This document shows positions 5,113-5,177 of a stretch of DNA of 5,177 nucleotides, piece after piece (the first letter of the stretch is position 1; each line of letters begins with the position of its first letter). Under the pieces are notes generated by a model, which saw only the letters and a list, made by a program, of their open reading frames with translations, ran no database searches and was not told where the DNA came from. Origin of the DNA: Campylobacterota bacterium (GTDB lineage: Bacteria > Campylobacterota > Campylobacteria > Campylobacterales > JAADDG01); contig JAADDG010000222.1 in the NCBI GenBank assembly GCA_013154075.1, positions 1-5,177 of the forward strand. The letters are read 5' to 3'. A program made the position numbers and the translations under genes.

Positions 5113-5177
5113 ATGAGCGAAGATAAAAAAGAGCAAAACGGAAATAAAAAAGATAAAGAAGCATTCGTTTACGATAG
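5113..5177 (+). CDS. N-terminal fragment of an unidentified gene (cut by window end)
   Basis: An ATG at 5113 opens a frame that stays open to the edge. The first 21 residues begin MSEDKKEQNGNKKDKEAF and continue VYD. This hydrophilic, Lys/Glu/Asn-rich start has no signal peptide and points to a cytoplasmic N terminus or a cytoplasmic tail before a later membrane span. No Shine-Dalgarno precedes the ATG, but a perfect TATAAT ends six bases before it, so the mRNA may be leaderless. No other ATG occurs in the visible part. The product cannot be identified from so little sequence, and a start beyond the edge cannot be excluded. Confidence 0.6.
   Translation, partial: MSEDKKEQNGNKKDKEAFVYD

Noticed and set aside
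1..5177. Mobile element, CRISPR array, tRNA/rRNA, toxin-antitoxin or defence island
   Set aside because: I saw no terminal repeats with a transposase, no regularly spaced repeats, no tRNA-like or rRNA sequence, and no paired small toxin-antitoxin genes. Composition is even across the window.

Overview
The window looks like chromosomal DNA of a free-living Campylobacterota (formerly Epsilonproteobacteria). The genus cannot be fixed from the sequence alone. The evidence is an AT-rich, A-heavy coding strand, TATAAT/TACAAT -10 boxes without clear -35 boxes, an OprD-like porin of the kind common in this phylum, a 70-residue bS21, and a long DUF342/FapA-type protein. No phage, IS element, CRISPR array, tRNA or rRNA is visible, and the base composition does not suggest recent transfer.

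Layout. (1) 11-475 (+) encodes a membrane-anchored coiled-coil protein of unknown function. A strong intrinsic terminator (481-510) follows it. (2) 478-639 (-) is a small convergent gene for a 53-residue single-span membrane protein. It has its own Shine-Dalgarno and TATAAT box, and its last codons overlap the terminator of gene 1. (3) 640-828 is a divergent control region with facing -10 boxes and several inverted repeats. (4) 829-2058 (+) is an outer-membrane porin with its own terminator at 2072-2097. (5) 2206-4143 (+) is a FapA/DUF342 beta-helix and coiled-coil protein starting at TTG. (6) 4220-4432 (+) is rpsU (bS21), with an extended -10 promoter, an exceptionally long Shine-Dalgarno, and a terminator at 4443-4474. 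(7) 4535-4978 (+) is a small secreted, methionine-rich protein with two matching C-x12-C motifs; its stop codon lies in the loop of a hairpin. (8) 5113-5177 (+) is the start of a further gene cut by the window edge. Its perfect TATAAT is so close to the ATG that the transcript is probably leaderless.

The genes look mostly monocistronic: almost every gap carries a promoter, a terminator or both, and no shared pathway is evident. The exception is fapA to rpsU, where no terminator is visible and read-through is possible. Four genes concern the envelope (anchored coiled-coil protein, small membrane protein, porin, secreted Cys/Met protein), one the flagellar/cell-surface FapA family, and one translation. 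The least explained items are the twin C-x12-C protein, the small membrane protein, the operator-like repeats before the porin and the leaderless start at the right edge.
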